This document shows positions 23,714 to 34,652 of a DNA stretch of 64,000 nt, piece after piece. This DNA comes from Hydractinia symbiolongicarpus. Its lineage: Eukaryota > Cnidaria > Hydrozoa > Anthoathecata > Hydractiniidae. Position 1 is the first letter of the stretch. The number at the start of each line of letters is the position of its first letter. A program made the translations under genes and the position numbers. Under the pieces are notes generated by a model. The model did not search any database. It saw nothing but the letters and a program-made list of their open reading frames with translations, and had not been told where the DNA came from. The stretch lies in contig NC_079885.1 in assembly GCF_029227915.1 (NCBI RefSeq), positions 30,011,001 to 30,075,000 of the forward strand, in the 5' to 3' direction.

Positions 23714-26553
23714 TAAGACTTGTAGTTTTCAAAAATGTTTTCATTTTTGATGAGACGGTTAATGAAAGAGGTTTAATCGCCGGCAAACGAAAACCCGCGA
23801 TTTCCCGTAAATCCCGGGCTTGGACCGTATAGTCGAATGTATACAAAGAAAGTACCCTGTGAGTAAACTCATTTCCCGAACGATTTTTTAAATTATTTTT
23901 TCACCACTAAAACGCATGAGACTTGTAGTTTTCAGAAATGTTTTCATTTTTGATGAGACGCTTGATGAAAGTGGTTTAATCGCCGGCAAACGAAAACCCG
24001 CCATTTCCCGTAAACCCCGGACTCAGCCCGTATAGTCAAAAGTATACAAAGAAAGCACCCAAGGAGTAAACTCATTTCCCGAGCGATTTTTTAAATTATT
24101 TTTTCACCACTAAAACGCATGAGACTTGTAGTTTTTAAAAATGTTTTTATTTTTGATGAGACGCTGAATAAAAGAAGTTTAATCGCTGGCAAACGAAAAC
24201 TCGCGATTTCCCGTAAATCCCGGGCCTGGCCCGTATAGTCAAAAGTATACAAAGAAAGTACCCAGGGAGTAAACTCTTTTCCCGAACGATTTTTTAAATT
24301 ATTTTTTCACCACTAAAACGCATGAGACTTGTAGTTTTCAGAAATGTTTTCATTTTTGATGAGACGCTTGATGAAAGTGGTTTAATCGCCGGCAAACAAA
24401 AACCCGCCATTTCCCGTAAACCCCGGACTCAGCCCGTATAGTCAAAAGTATACAAAGAAAGCACCCAGGGAGTAAACTCATTTCCCGAACGATTTTTTAA
24501 ATTATTTTTTCACCACTAAAACGCATGAGACTTGTAGTTTTTAAAAATGTTTTCATTTTTGATGAGACGCTGAATAAAAGAAGTTTAATCGCTGGCAAAC
24601 GAAAACTCGCGATTTCCCGTAAATCCCGGGCTTGGCCCGTATAGTCAAAAGTATACAAAGAAAGTACCCAGGGAGTAAACTCTTTTCCCGAACGATTTTT
24701 TAAATTATTTTTTCACCACTAAAACGCATGAGACTTGTAGTTTTCAAAAATGTTTTCATTTTTGATGAGACGCTGAATAAAAGAAGTTTAATCGCCGGCA
24801 AACGAAAACCCGCGATTTCCCGTAAAACCCGGACTCGGCCCGTATAGTCAAAAGTATACAAAGAAAGTACCCAGGGAGTAAACTCATTTCCCAAACGATT
24901 TTTTAAATTATTATTTCACCACTAAAGCCCATGAGACTTGTAGTTTTTAAAAATGTTTTCATTTTTGATGGGACGCTGAATAAAAGAAGTTTAATCGCCG
25001 GCAAACGAAAACCCGCGATTTCCCGTAAATCCCGGACTCGGCCCGTATAGTCAAAAGTATACAAGGAAAGTACCCAGTGAGTAAACTCATTTTCCGAACG
25101 AATTTTTAAATTATTTTTTCACCACTAAAACGCATGAGACTTGTAGTTTTCAAAAATGTTTTCATTTTTGATGAGACGTTGAATAAAAGAAGTTTAATCG
25201 CCGGCAAACGAAAACCTGCGATTTCCCGTAAATCCCGGACTCGGCCCGTATAGTCAAATGTATACAAAGAAAGTACCCAGGGAGTAAACTCATTTCCCAA
25301 ACGATTTTTTAAATTATTATTTCACCACTAAAGCCCATGAGACTTGTAGTTTTTAAAAATGTTTTCATTTTTGATGAGACGCTGAATAAAAGAAGTTTAA
25401 TCGCCGGCAAACGAAAACCCGCGATTTCCCGTAAATCCCGGACTCAGCCCGTATAGTCAAACGTATACAAAGAAAGTACCCAGTGAGTAAACTCATTTTC
25501 CGAACGAATTTTTAAATTATTTTTTCACCACAAAAACGCATGAGACTTGTAGTTTTCAAAAATGTTTCATTTTTGATGAGACGCTGAATAAAAGAAGTTT
25601 ATTCGCCGGCAAACGAAAACCCGCGATTTCCCGTAAATCCCGGACTCGGCCCGTATAATCAAAAGTATACAAGGAAAGTACCCAGTGAGAAAACTCATTT
25701 CCCGAACGAATTTTTAAATTATTTTTTCACCACTAAAACGCATGAGACTTGTAGTTTTCAGAAATGTTGTCATTTTTGATGAGACGCTTTATGAAAGTGG
25801 TTTAATCGCCGGCAAAGGAAAACCCGCGATTTCCCGTAAATCCCGGGCTTGGCCCGTATAGTCGAATGTATACAAAGAAAGTACCCTGTGAGTAAACTCA
25901 TTTCCAAAACGATTTTTTAAATTATCTTTTCACCACTAAAACGCTTAAGACTTGTAGTTTTCAAAAATGTTTTCATTTTTGATGAGACGCTGAATAAAAG
26001 AAGTTTAATTGCCGGCAAATGAAAACCCGCCATTTCCCGTAAACCCCGGACTCGGCCCATATAGTCAAACGTATACAAAGAAAGTACCCAGGGTGTAAAC
26101 TCATTTCCCGAACGATTTTTTGAATTATTTTTTCACCACTAAAACGCATGAGACTTGTAGTTTTCAAAAATGTTTTCATTTTTGATGAGACGCTGAATAA
26201 AAGAAGTTTAATCGCCGGCAAACGAAAACCTGCGATTTCCCGTAAATCCCGGACTCGGCCCGTATAGTCAAAAGTATACAAAGAAGTACCCAGTGAGTAA
26301 ACTCATTTTCCGAACGAATTTTTAAATTATTTCTTCACCACTAAAACGCATAAGACTTGTAGTTTTCAAAAATGTTTTCATTTTTGATGAAACGCTGGAT
26401 AAGAGTAGTTTAATCGCCGGCAAACGAAAACCCGCGATTTCCCGTAAATCCCGGACTCAGCCCGTATAGTCAAAAGTATACAAGGAAAGTACCCAGTGAG
26501 TAAACTCATTTCCCGAACGAATTTTTAAATTATTTTTTCACCACTAAAACGCA
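23714..26553. repeat. mixed block with 406-bp dimer duplications
   Basis: Units at 23917 and 24120 recur at 24323 and 24526 (406 bp), marked by GCTTGATGAAAG, CCCGCCATTTCC, GAAAACTCGCG and AACTCTTTTCCCG. The next four units also alternate with a two-monomer rhythm: 24729 and 25135 are similar, as are 24932 and 25338, the latter pair with TTTTTAAAAATG. The unit at 26149 is preceded by the first GATTTTTTGAATT form I see in the window. The unit at 26351 carries the odd GCTGGATAAGAGTAG. No gene is seen. Confidence 0.72.
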
Positions 26554-27753
26554 TGAGACTTGTAGTTTTTAAAAATGTTTTCATTTTGATGAGACGCTGA
26601 AAAAAGAAGTTTAATCGCCGGCAAACGCAAACCTGCGATTTCCCGTCAAACCCGGACTCGGCCCGTATAGTCAAACGTATACAAAGAAAGTACCCAGGGT
26701 GTAAACTCATTTCCCGAACGATTTTTTGATTTATTTTTTCACCACTAAAACGCATGAGACTTGTAGTTTTCAAAAATGTTTTCATTTTTGATGAGACGCT
26801 GAATAAAAGAAGTTTAATCGCCGGAAAACAAAAACCTGCGATTTCCCGTAAATCCCGGACTTGACCCGTATAGTCAAAAGTATACAAAGAAAGTACCCAG
26901 GGAGTAAACTCATTTCCCAAACGATTTTTTAAATTATTATTTCACAACTAAAGCACTTGTAGTTTTTAAAAATGTTTTCATTTTTGATGAGACGCTGAAT
27001 AAAAGAAGTTTAATCGCCGGCAAACGAAAACCCGCGATTTCCCGTAAATCCCGGACTCGGCCCGTATAGTCAAAAGTATACAAGGAAAGTACCCAGTGAG
27101 TAAACTCATTTCCCGAACGAATTTTTAAATTATTTTTTCACCACTAAAACGCATGAGACTTGAATTTTTCAAAAATGTTTTCATTTTGATGAGACGCTGA
27201 AAAAAGAAGTTTAATCGCCGGCAAACGCAAACCTGCGATTTCCCGTCAAACCCGGACTCGGCCCGTATAGTCAAACGTATACAAAGAAAGTACCCAGGGT
27301 GTAAACTCATTTCCCGAACGATTTTTTGATTTATTTTTTCACCACTAAAACGCATGAGACTTGTAGTTTTCAAAAATGTTTTCATTTTTGATGAGACGCT
27401 GAATAAAAGAAGTTTAATCGCCGGAAAACAAAAACCTGCGATTTCCCGTAAATCCCAGACTTGGCCCGTATAGTCAAAAGTATACAAAGAAAGTACCCAG
27501 GGAGTAAACTCATTTCCCAAACGATTTTTTAAATTATTATTTCACAACTAAAGCACTTGTAGTTTTCAAAAATGTTTTCATTTTTGATGAGACGCTGAAT
27601 AAAAGAAGTTTAATCGCCGGCAAACGAAAACCCGCGATTTCCCGTAAATCCTGGACTCGGCCCGTATAGTCAAAAGTATACAAGGAAAGTACCCAGTGAG
27701 AAAACTCATTTCCCGAACGAATTTTTAAATTATTTTTTCACCACTAAAACGCA
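26554..27753. repeat. 600-bp three-monomer tandem pair with short monomers
   Basis: Copy 1 is 26554-27153 and copy 2 is 27154-27753. The 600-bp length is 609 minus 9. One T is missing in the hairpin right arm (TTTTCATTTTGATG), one base is missing in GCTGAAAAAAG, and seven bases are missing where AAAGCCCATGAGACTTG has become AAAGCACTTG (about 26951 and 27551). Both copies share all three deletions, so the deletions came first. They differ at a few sites, such as GACTTGTAG against GACTTGAAT at the start of each first unit. Confidence 0.85.
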
Positions 27754-29175
27754 TGAGACTTGTAGTTTTCAGAAATGTTGTCATTTTTGATGAGACGCTT
27801 AATGAAAGTGGTTTAATCGCCGGCAAAGGAAAACCCGCGATTTCCCGTAAATCCTGGGCTTGGCCCGTATAGTCGAATGTATACAAAGAAAGTACCCTGT
27901 GAGTAAACTCATTTCCAAAACGATTTTTTAAATTATCTTTTCACCACTAAAACGCTTAAGACTTGTAGTTTTCAAAAATATTTTCATTTTTGATGAGACG
28001 CTGAATAAAAGAAGTTTAATTGCCGGCAAACGAAAACCCGCGATTTCCCGTAAATCCTGGGCTTGGCCCGTATAGTCGAATGTATACAAAGAAAGTACCC
28101 TGTGAGTAAACTCATTTCCAAAACGATTTTTTAAATTATCTTTTCACCACTAAAACGCTTAAGACTTGTAGTTTTCAAAAATATTTTCATTTTTGATGAG
28201 ACGCTGAATAAAAGAAGTTTAATTGCCGGCAAACGAAAACCCGCCATTTCCTGTAAACCCCGGACTCGGCCCGTATAGTCAAACGTATACAAAGAAAGTA
28301 CCCAGGGTGTAAACTCATTTCCCGAACGATTTTTTGAATTATTTTTTCACCACCAAAACGCATGAGACTTGTAGTTTGCAAAAATGTTTTAATTTTTGAT
28401 GAGACGCTGAATAAAAGAAGTTTAATCGCTGGCAAACGAAAACCCGCGATTTCCCGTAAATCCCGGACTCGGCCCGTATAGTCAAAAGTATACAAGGAAA
28501 GTACCCAGTGAGTAAACTTCATTTCCCGAACGAATTTTTAAATTATTTTTTCACCACTAAAACGCATGAGACTTGTAGTTTTCAAAAATGTTTTCATTTT
28601 TGATGAGACGCTGAAAAAAGAAGTTTAATCGCCGGGAAACGAAAACCTGCGATTTCCCGTCAAACCCGGACTCGGCCCGTATAGTCAAACGTATACAAAG
28701 AAAGTACCCAGGGTGTAAACTCATTCCCCGAACGATTTTTTGAATTATTTTTTCACCACTAAAACGCATGAGACTTGTAGTTTTCAAAAATGTTTTCATT
28801 TTTGATGAGACGCTGAATAAAAGAAGTTTAATCGCCGGCAAACAAAAACCTGCGATTTCCCGTAAATCCCGGACTCGGCCCGTATAGTCAAAAGTATACA
28901 AAGAAAGTACCCAGGGAGTAAACTCATTTTCCAAACGATTTTTTAAATTATTATTTCACCACTAAAGCCCATGAGACTTGCAGTTTTTAAAAATGTTTTC
29001 ATTTTTAATGAGACGCTGAATAAAAGAAGTTTAATCGCCGGCAAACGAAAACCCGCGATTTCCCGTAAATCCCGGACTCGGCCCGTATAGTCAAAAGTAT
29101 AAAAGGAAAGTACCCAGTGAGAAAACTCATTTCCCGAACGAATTTTTAAATTATTTTTTTTACCACTAAAACGCA
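27754..29175. repeat. mixed block with a single-monomer duplication
   Basis: Seven monomers. The units at 27957 and 28160 share their first halves (CTTAAGACTTG, AAATATTTTC, TTAATTGCCGG). The unit at 27957 ends like its left neighbour at 27754 (TCCTGGGCTTGG, GTCGAATG, TTATCTTTTC), so it is a hybrid produced by adding one 203-bp period. The unit at 28363 is 204 bp because of an extra T (AAACTTCATTTC). The units from 28567 to about 29175 reappear near 44135-44743. Confidence 0.76.
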
Positions 29176-32015
29176 TGAGACTTGTAGTTTTCAGAAATGT
29201 TGTCATTTTTGATGAGACGCTTAATGAAAGTGGTTTAATCGCCGGCAAAGGAAAACCCGCGATTTCCCGTAAATCCTGGGCTTGGCCCGTATAGTCGAAT
29301 GTATACAAAGAAAGTACCCTGTGAGTAAACTCATTTCCAAAACGATTTTTTAAAATATCTTTTCACCACTAAAACGCTTAAGACTTGTACTTTTCAAAAA
29401 TGTTTTCATTTTTGATGAGACGCTGAATAAAAGTAGTTTAATTGCCCGCAAACGAAAACCAGCCATTTCCCGTAAACCCCGGACTCGGCCCGTATAGTCA
29501 AACGTATACAAAGAAAGTACCCAGGGTGTAAACTCATTTCCCGAACGATTTTTTGAATTATTTTTTCACCACTAAAACGCATGAGACTTGTAGTTTTCAA
29601 AAATGTTTTCATTTTTGATGAGACGCTGAATAAAAGAAGTTTAATCGCTGGCAAACGAAAACCCGCGATTTCCCGTAAGTCCCGGACTCGGCCCGTATAG
29701 TCAAAAGTATACAAGGAAAGTACCCAGTGAGTAAACTCATTTTCCGAACGAATTTTTAAATTATTTTTTCACCACTAAAACGCATGAGACTTGTAGTTTT
29801 CAAAAATGTTTTCATTTTTGATGAAACGCTGGATAAAAGTAGTTTAATCGCCGGCAAACGAAAACCCGCGATTTCCCGTAAATCCCGGACTCGGCCCGTA
29901 TAGTCAAAAGTATACAAGGAAAGTACCCAGTGAGTAAACTCATTTCCCGAACGAATTTTTAAATTATTTTTTCACCACTAAAACGCATGAGACTTGTAGT
30001 TTTCAAAAATGTTTTCATTTTTGATGAGACGCTGAAAGAAGAAGTTTAATCGCCGGCAAACGAAACCTGCGATTTCCCGTCAAACCCTGACTCGGCCCGT
30101 ATAGTCAAACGTATACAAAGAAAGTACCCAGGGTGTAAACTCATTTCCCGAACGATTTTTTGAATTATTTTTTCACCACTAAAACGCATGAGACTTGTAG
30201 TTTTCAAAAACGTTTTCATTTTTGATGAGACGCTGAATAAAAGAAGTTTAATCGCCGGCAAACGAAAACCTGCGATTTCCCGTAAATCCCGGACTCGGCC
30301 CGTATAGTCAAAAGTATACAAAGAAAGTACCCAGGGAGTAAACTCATTTCCCAAACGATTTTTTAAATTATTATTTCACCACTAAAGCCCATGAGACTTG
30401 TAGTTTTTAAAAATGTTTTCATTTTTGATGAGACGCTGAATAAAATAAGTTTAAGCGCCGGCAAACGAAAACCCGCGATTTCCCGTAAATCCCGGACTCG
30501 GCCCGTATAGTCAAAAGTATACAAGGAAAGTACCCAGTGAGAAAACTCATTTCCCGAACGAATTTTTAAATTATTTTTTCACCACTAAAACGCATGAGAC
30601 TTGTAGTTTTCAGAAATGTTGTCATTTTTGATGAGACGCTTAATGAAAGCGGTTTAATCGCCGGCAAAGGAAAACCCGCGATTTCCCGTAAATCCTGGGC
30701 TTGGCCCGTATAGTCGAATGTATACAAAGAAAGTACCCTGTGAGTAAACTCATTTCCAAAACGATTTTTTAAATTATCTTTTCACCACTAAAACGCTTAA
30801 GACTTGTAGTTTTCAAAAATGTTTTCATTTTTGATGAGACGCTGAATAAAAGTAGTTTAATTGCCGGCAAACGAAAACCCGCCATTTCCCGTAAACCCCG
30901 GACTCGGCCCGTATAGTCAAACGTATACAAAGAAAGTACCCAGGGTGTAAACTCATTTCCCGAACGATTTTTTGAATTATTTTTTCACCACTAAAACGCA
31001 TGAGACTTGTAGTTTTCAAAAATGTTTTCATTTTTGATGAGACGCTGAATAAAAGAAGTTTAATCGCTGGCAAACGAAAACCCGCGATTTCCCGTAAGTC
31101 CCGGACTCGGCCCGTATAGTCAAAAGTATACAAGGAAAGTACCCAGTGAGTAAACTCATTTTCCGAACGAATTTTTAAATTATTTTTTCACCACTAAAAC
31201 GCATGAGACTTGTAGTTTTCAAAAATGTTTTCATTTTTGATGAGACGCTGAATAAAAGAAGTTTAATCGCCGGCAAACGAAAACCTGCGATTTGCCGTAA
31301 ATCCCGGACTCGGCCCGTATAGTCAAAAGTATACAAGGAAAGTACCCAGTGAGTAAACTCATTTTCCGAACGAATCTTTAAATTATTTTTTTACCACTAA
31401 AACGCATGAGTCTTGTAGTGTTCAAAAATGTTTTCATTTTTGATGAAACGCTGAATAAAAGTAGTTTAATCGCCGGCAAACAAAAACCCGCGATTTCCCG
31501 TAAATCCCGGACTCGGCCCGTATAGTCAAACGTATACAAAGAAAGTACCCAGGGTGTAAACTCATTTTCCGAACGATTTTTTGAATTATTTTTTCACCAC
31601 TAAAACGCATGAGACTTGTAGTTTTCAAAATTGTTTTCATTTTTGATGAGACGCTGAATAAAAGAAGTTTAATCGCCGGCAAACGAAAACCCGCGATTTC
31701 CCGTAAATCCCGGACTCGGCCCGTATAGTCAAACGTATACAAAGAAAGTACCCAGGGTGTAAACTCATTTTCCGAACGATTTTTTGAATCATTTTTTCAC
31801 CACTAAAACGCATGAGACTTGTAGTTTTCAAAATTGTTTTCATTTTTGATGAGACGCTGAATAAAAGAAGTTTAATCGCTGGCAAACGAAAACCCGCGAT
31901 TTCCCGTAAATCCCGGACTCGGCCCGTATAGTCAAAAGTATACAAGGAAAGTACCCAGTGAGTAAACTCATTTTCCGAACGAATTTTTAAATTATTTTTT
32001 CACCACTAAAACGCA
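29176..32015. repeat. 2840-bp fourteen-monomer block, copy 1
   Basis: Fourteen monomers beginning with the CAGAAATGTTGTC type. Units from 29176 to 31407 match those from 32016 to 34247 at a constant 2840-bp offset. Shared rare markers include CTTGTACTTTTC after CGCTTAAG, GCTGGATAAAAGTAG, GAAACCTGCG (two bases shorter), GAAAGCGG, and GAGTCTTGTAGTGTTC. The unit at 31610 has no partner in copy 2. Its start (CAAAATTG) is like the next unit, and its end (GTCAAACG, GGGTG) is like the previous one, the mark of a single-monomer gain. Confidence 0.85.
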
Positions 32016-34652
32016 TGAGACTTGTAGTTTTCAGAAATGTTGTCATTTTTGATGAGACGCTTAATGAAAGTGGTTTAATCGCCGGCAAAGGAAAACCCGC
32101 GATTTCCCGTAAATCCTGGGCTTGGCCCGTATAGTCGAATGTATACAAAGAAAGTACCCTGTGAGTAAACCCATTTCCAAAACGATTTTTTAAAATATCT
32201 TTTCACCACTAAAACGCTTAAGACTTGTACTTTTCAAAAATGTTTTCATTTTTGATGAGACGCTGAATAAAAGTAGTTTAATTGCCGGCAAACGAAAACC
32301 AGCCATTTCCCGTAAACCCCGGACACGGCCCGTATAGTCAAACGTATACAAAGAAAGTACCCAGGGTGTAAACACATTTCCCGAACGATTTTTTGAATTA
32401 TTTTTTCACCACTAAAACGCATGAGACTTGTAGTTTTCAAAAATGTTTTCATTTTTGATGAGACGCCGAATAAAAGAAGTTTAATCGCTGGCAAACGAAA
32501 ACCCGCGATTTCCCGTAAGTCCCGGACTCGGCCCGTATAGTCAAAAGTATACAAGGAAAGTACCCAGTGAGTAAACTCATTTTCCGAACGAATTTTTAAA
32601 TTATTTTTTCACCACTAAAACGCATGAGACTTGTAGTTTTCAAAAATGTTTTCATTTTTGATGAAACGCTGGATAAAAGTAGTTTAATCGCCGGCAAACG
32701 AAAACCCGCGATTTCCCGTAAATCCCGGACTCGGCCCGTATAGTCAAAAGTATACAAGGAAAGTACCCAGTGAGTAAACTCATTTCCCGAACGAATTTTT
32801 AAATTATTTTTTCACCACTAAAACGCATGAGACTTGTAGTTTTCAAAAATGTTTTCATTTTTGATGAGACGCTGAAAAAAGAAGTTTAATCGCCGGCAAA
32901 CGAAACCTGCGATTTCCCGTCAAACCCGGACTCGGCCCGTATAGTCAAACGTATACAAAGAAAGTACCCAGGGTGTAAACTCATTTCCGGAACGATTTTT
33001 TGAATTATTTTTTCACCACTAAAACGCATGAGACTTGTAGTTTTCAAAAATGTTTTCATTTTTGATGAGACGCTGAATAAAAGAAGTTTAATCGCCGGCA
33101 AACGAAAACCTGCGATTTCCCGTAAATCCCGGACTCGGCCCGTATAGTCAAAAGTATACAAAGAAAGTACCCAGGGAGTAAACTCATTTCCCAAACGATT
33201 TTTTAAATTATTATTTTACCACTAAAGCCCATGAGACTTGTAGTTTTTAAAAATGTTTTCATTTTTGATGAGACGCTGAATAAAAGAAGTTTAATCGCCG
33301 GCAAACGAAAACCCGCGATTTCCCGTAAATCCCGGACTCGGCCCGTATAGTCAAAAGTATACAAGGAAAGTACCCAGTGAGAAAACTCATTTCCCGAACG
33401 AATTTTTAAATTATTTTTTCACCACTAAAACGCATGAGACTTGTAGTTTTCAGAAATGTTGTCATTTTTGATGAGACGCTTAATGAAAGCGGTTTAATCG
33501 CCGGCAAAGGAAAACCCGCGATTTCCCGTAAATCCTGGGCTTGGCCCGTATAGTCGAATGTATACAAAGAAAGTACCCTGTGAGTAAACTCATTTCCAAA
33601 ACGATTTTTTAAATTATCTTTTCACCACTAAAACGCTTAAGACTTGTAGTTTTCAAAAATGTTTTCATTTTTGATGAGACGCTGAATAAAAGTAGTTTAA
33701 TTGCCGGCAAACGAAAACCCGCCATTTCCCGTAAACCCCGGACTCGGCCCGTATAGTCAAACGTATACAAAGAAAGTACCCAGGGTGTAAACTCATTTCC
33801 CGAACGATTTTTTGAATTATTTTTTCACCACTAAAACGCATGAGACTTGTAGTTTTCAAAAATGTTTTCATTTTTGATGAGACGCTGAATAAAAGAAGTT
33901 TAATCGCTGGCAAACGAAAACCCGCGATTTCCCGTAAGTCCCGGACTCGGCCCGTATAGTCAAAAGTATACAAGGAAAGTACCCAGTGAGTAAACTCATT
34001 TTCCGAACGAATTTTTAAATTATTTTTTCACCACTAAAACGCATGAGACTTGTAGTTTTTAAAAATGTTTTCATTTTTGATGAGACGCTGAATAAAAGAA
34101 GTTTAATCGCCGGCAAACGAAAACCTGCGATTTCCCGTAAATCCCGGACTCGGCCCGTATAGTCAAAAGTATACAAGGAAAGTACCCAGTGAGTAAACTC
34201 ATTTTCCGAACGAATTTTTAAATTATTTTTTTACCACTAAAACGCATGAGTCTTGTAGTGTTCAAAAATGTTTTCATTTTTGATGAAACGCTGAATAAAA
34301 GTAGTTTAATCGCCGGCAAACGAAAACCCGCGATTTCCCGTAAATCCCGGACTCGGCCCGTATAGTCAAACGTATACAAAGAAAGTACCCAGGGTGTAAA
34401 CTCATTTTCCGAACGATTTTTTGAATTATTTTTTCACCACTAAAACGCATGAGACTTGTAGTTTTCAAAATTGTTTTCATTTTTGATGAGACGCTGAATA
34501 AAAGAAGTTTAATCGCTGGCAAACGAAAACCCGCGATTTCCCGTAAATCCCGGACTCGGCCCGTATAGTCAAAAGTATACAAGGAAAGTACCCAGTGAGT
34601 AAACTCATTTTCCGAACGAATTTTTAAATTATTTTTTCACCACTAAAACGCA
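32016..34652. repeat. fourteen-monomer block, copy 2 (13 units)
   Basis: Repeats copy 1 without the extra unit at 31610; the unit at 34450 corresponds to 31813. Differences are few and scattered, for example ACACGGCCC near 32325, CATTTCCGGAACG near 32989 and CGATTTCCC against CGATTTGCC near 34133. After 34652 the monomers no longer follow the copy. Confidence 0.83.

Noticed and set aside
26525-26920. 131-codon minus-strand open reading frame and its relatives of 60-125 codons over the window
   Set aside because: They run over one and a half to two satellite monomers, all share the same peptide words, and change frame at each 203-bp period. They show no domain, no constant start and no gene context. 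They follow from the base composition of the repeat.
29176-34652. One fixed higher-order repeat for the whole array, as in human alpha satellite
   Set aside because: Offsets differ from block to block (600, 811, 1014, 1200, 1420, 1606, 1622, 1823, 1826, 2230, 2840 bp). No single multiple holds beyond two or three copies.
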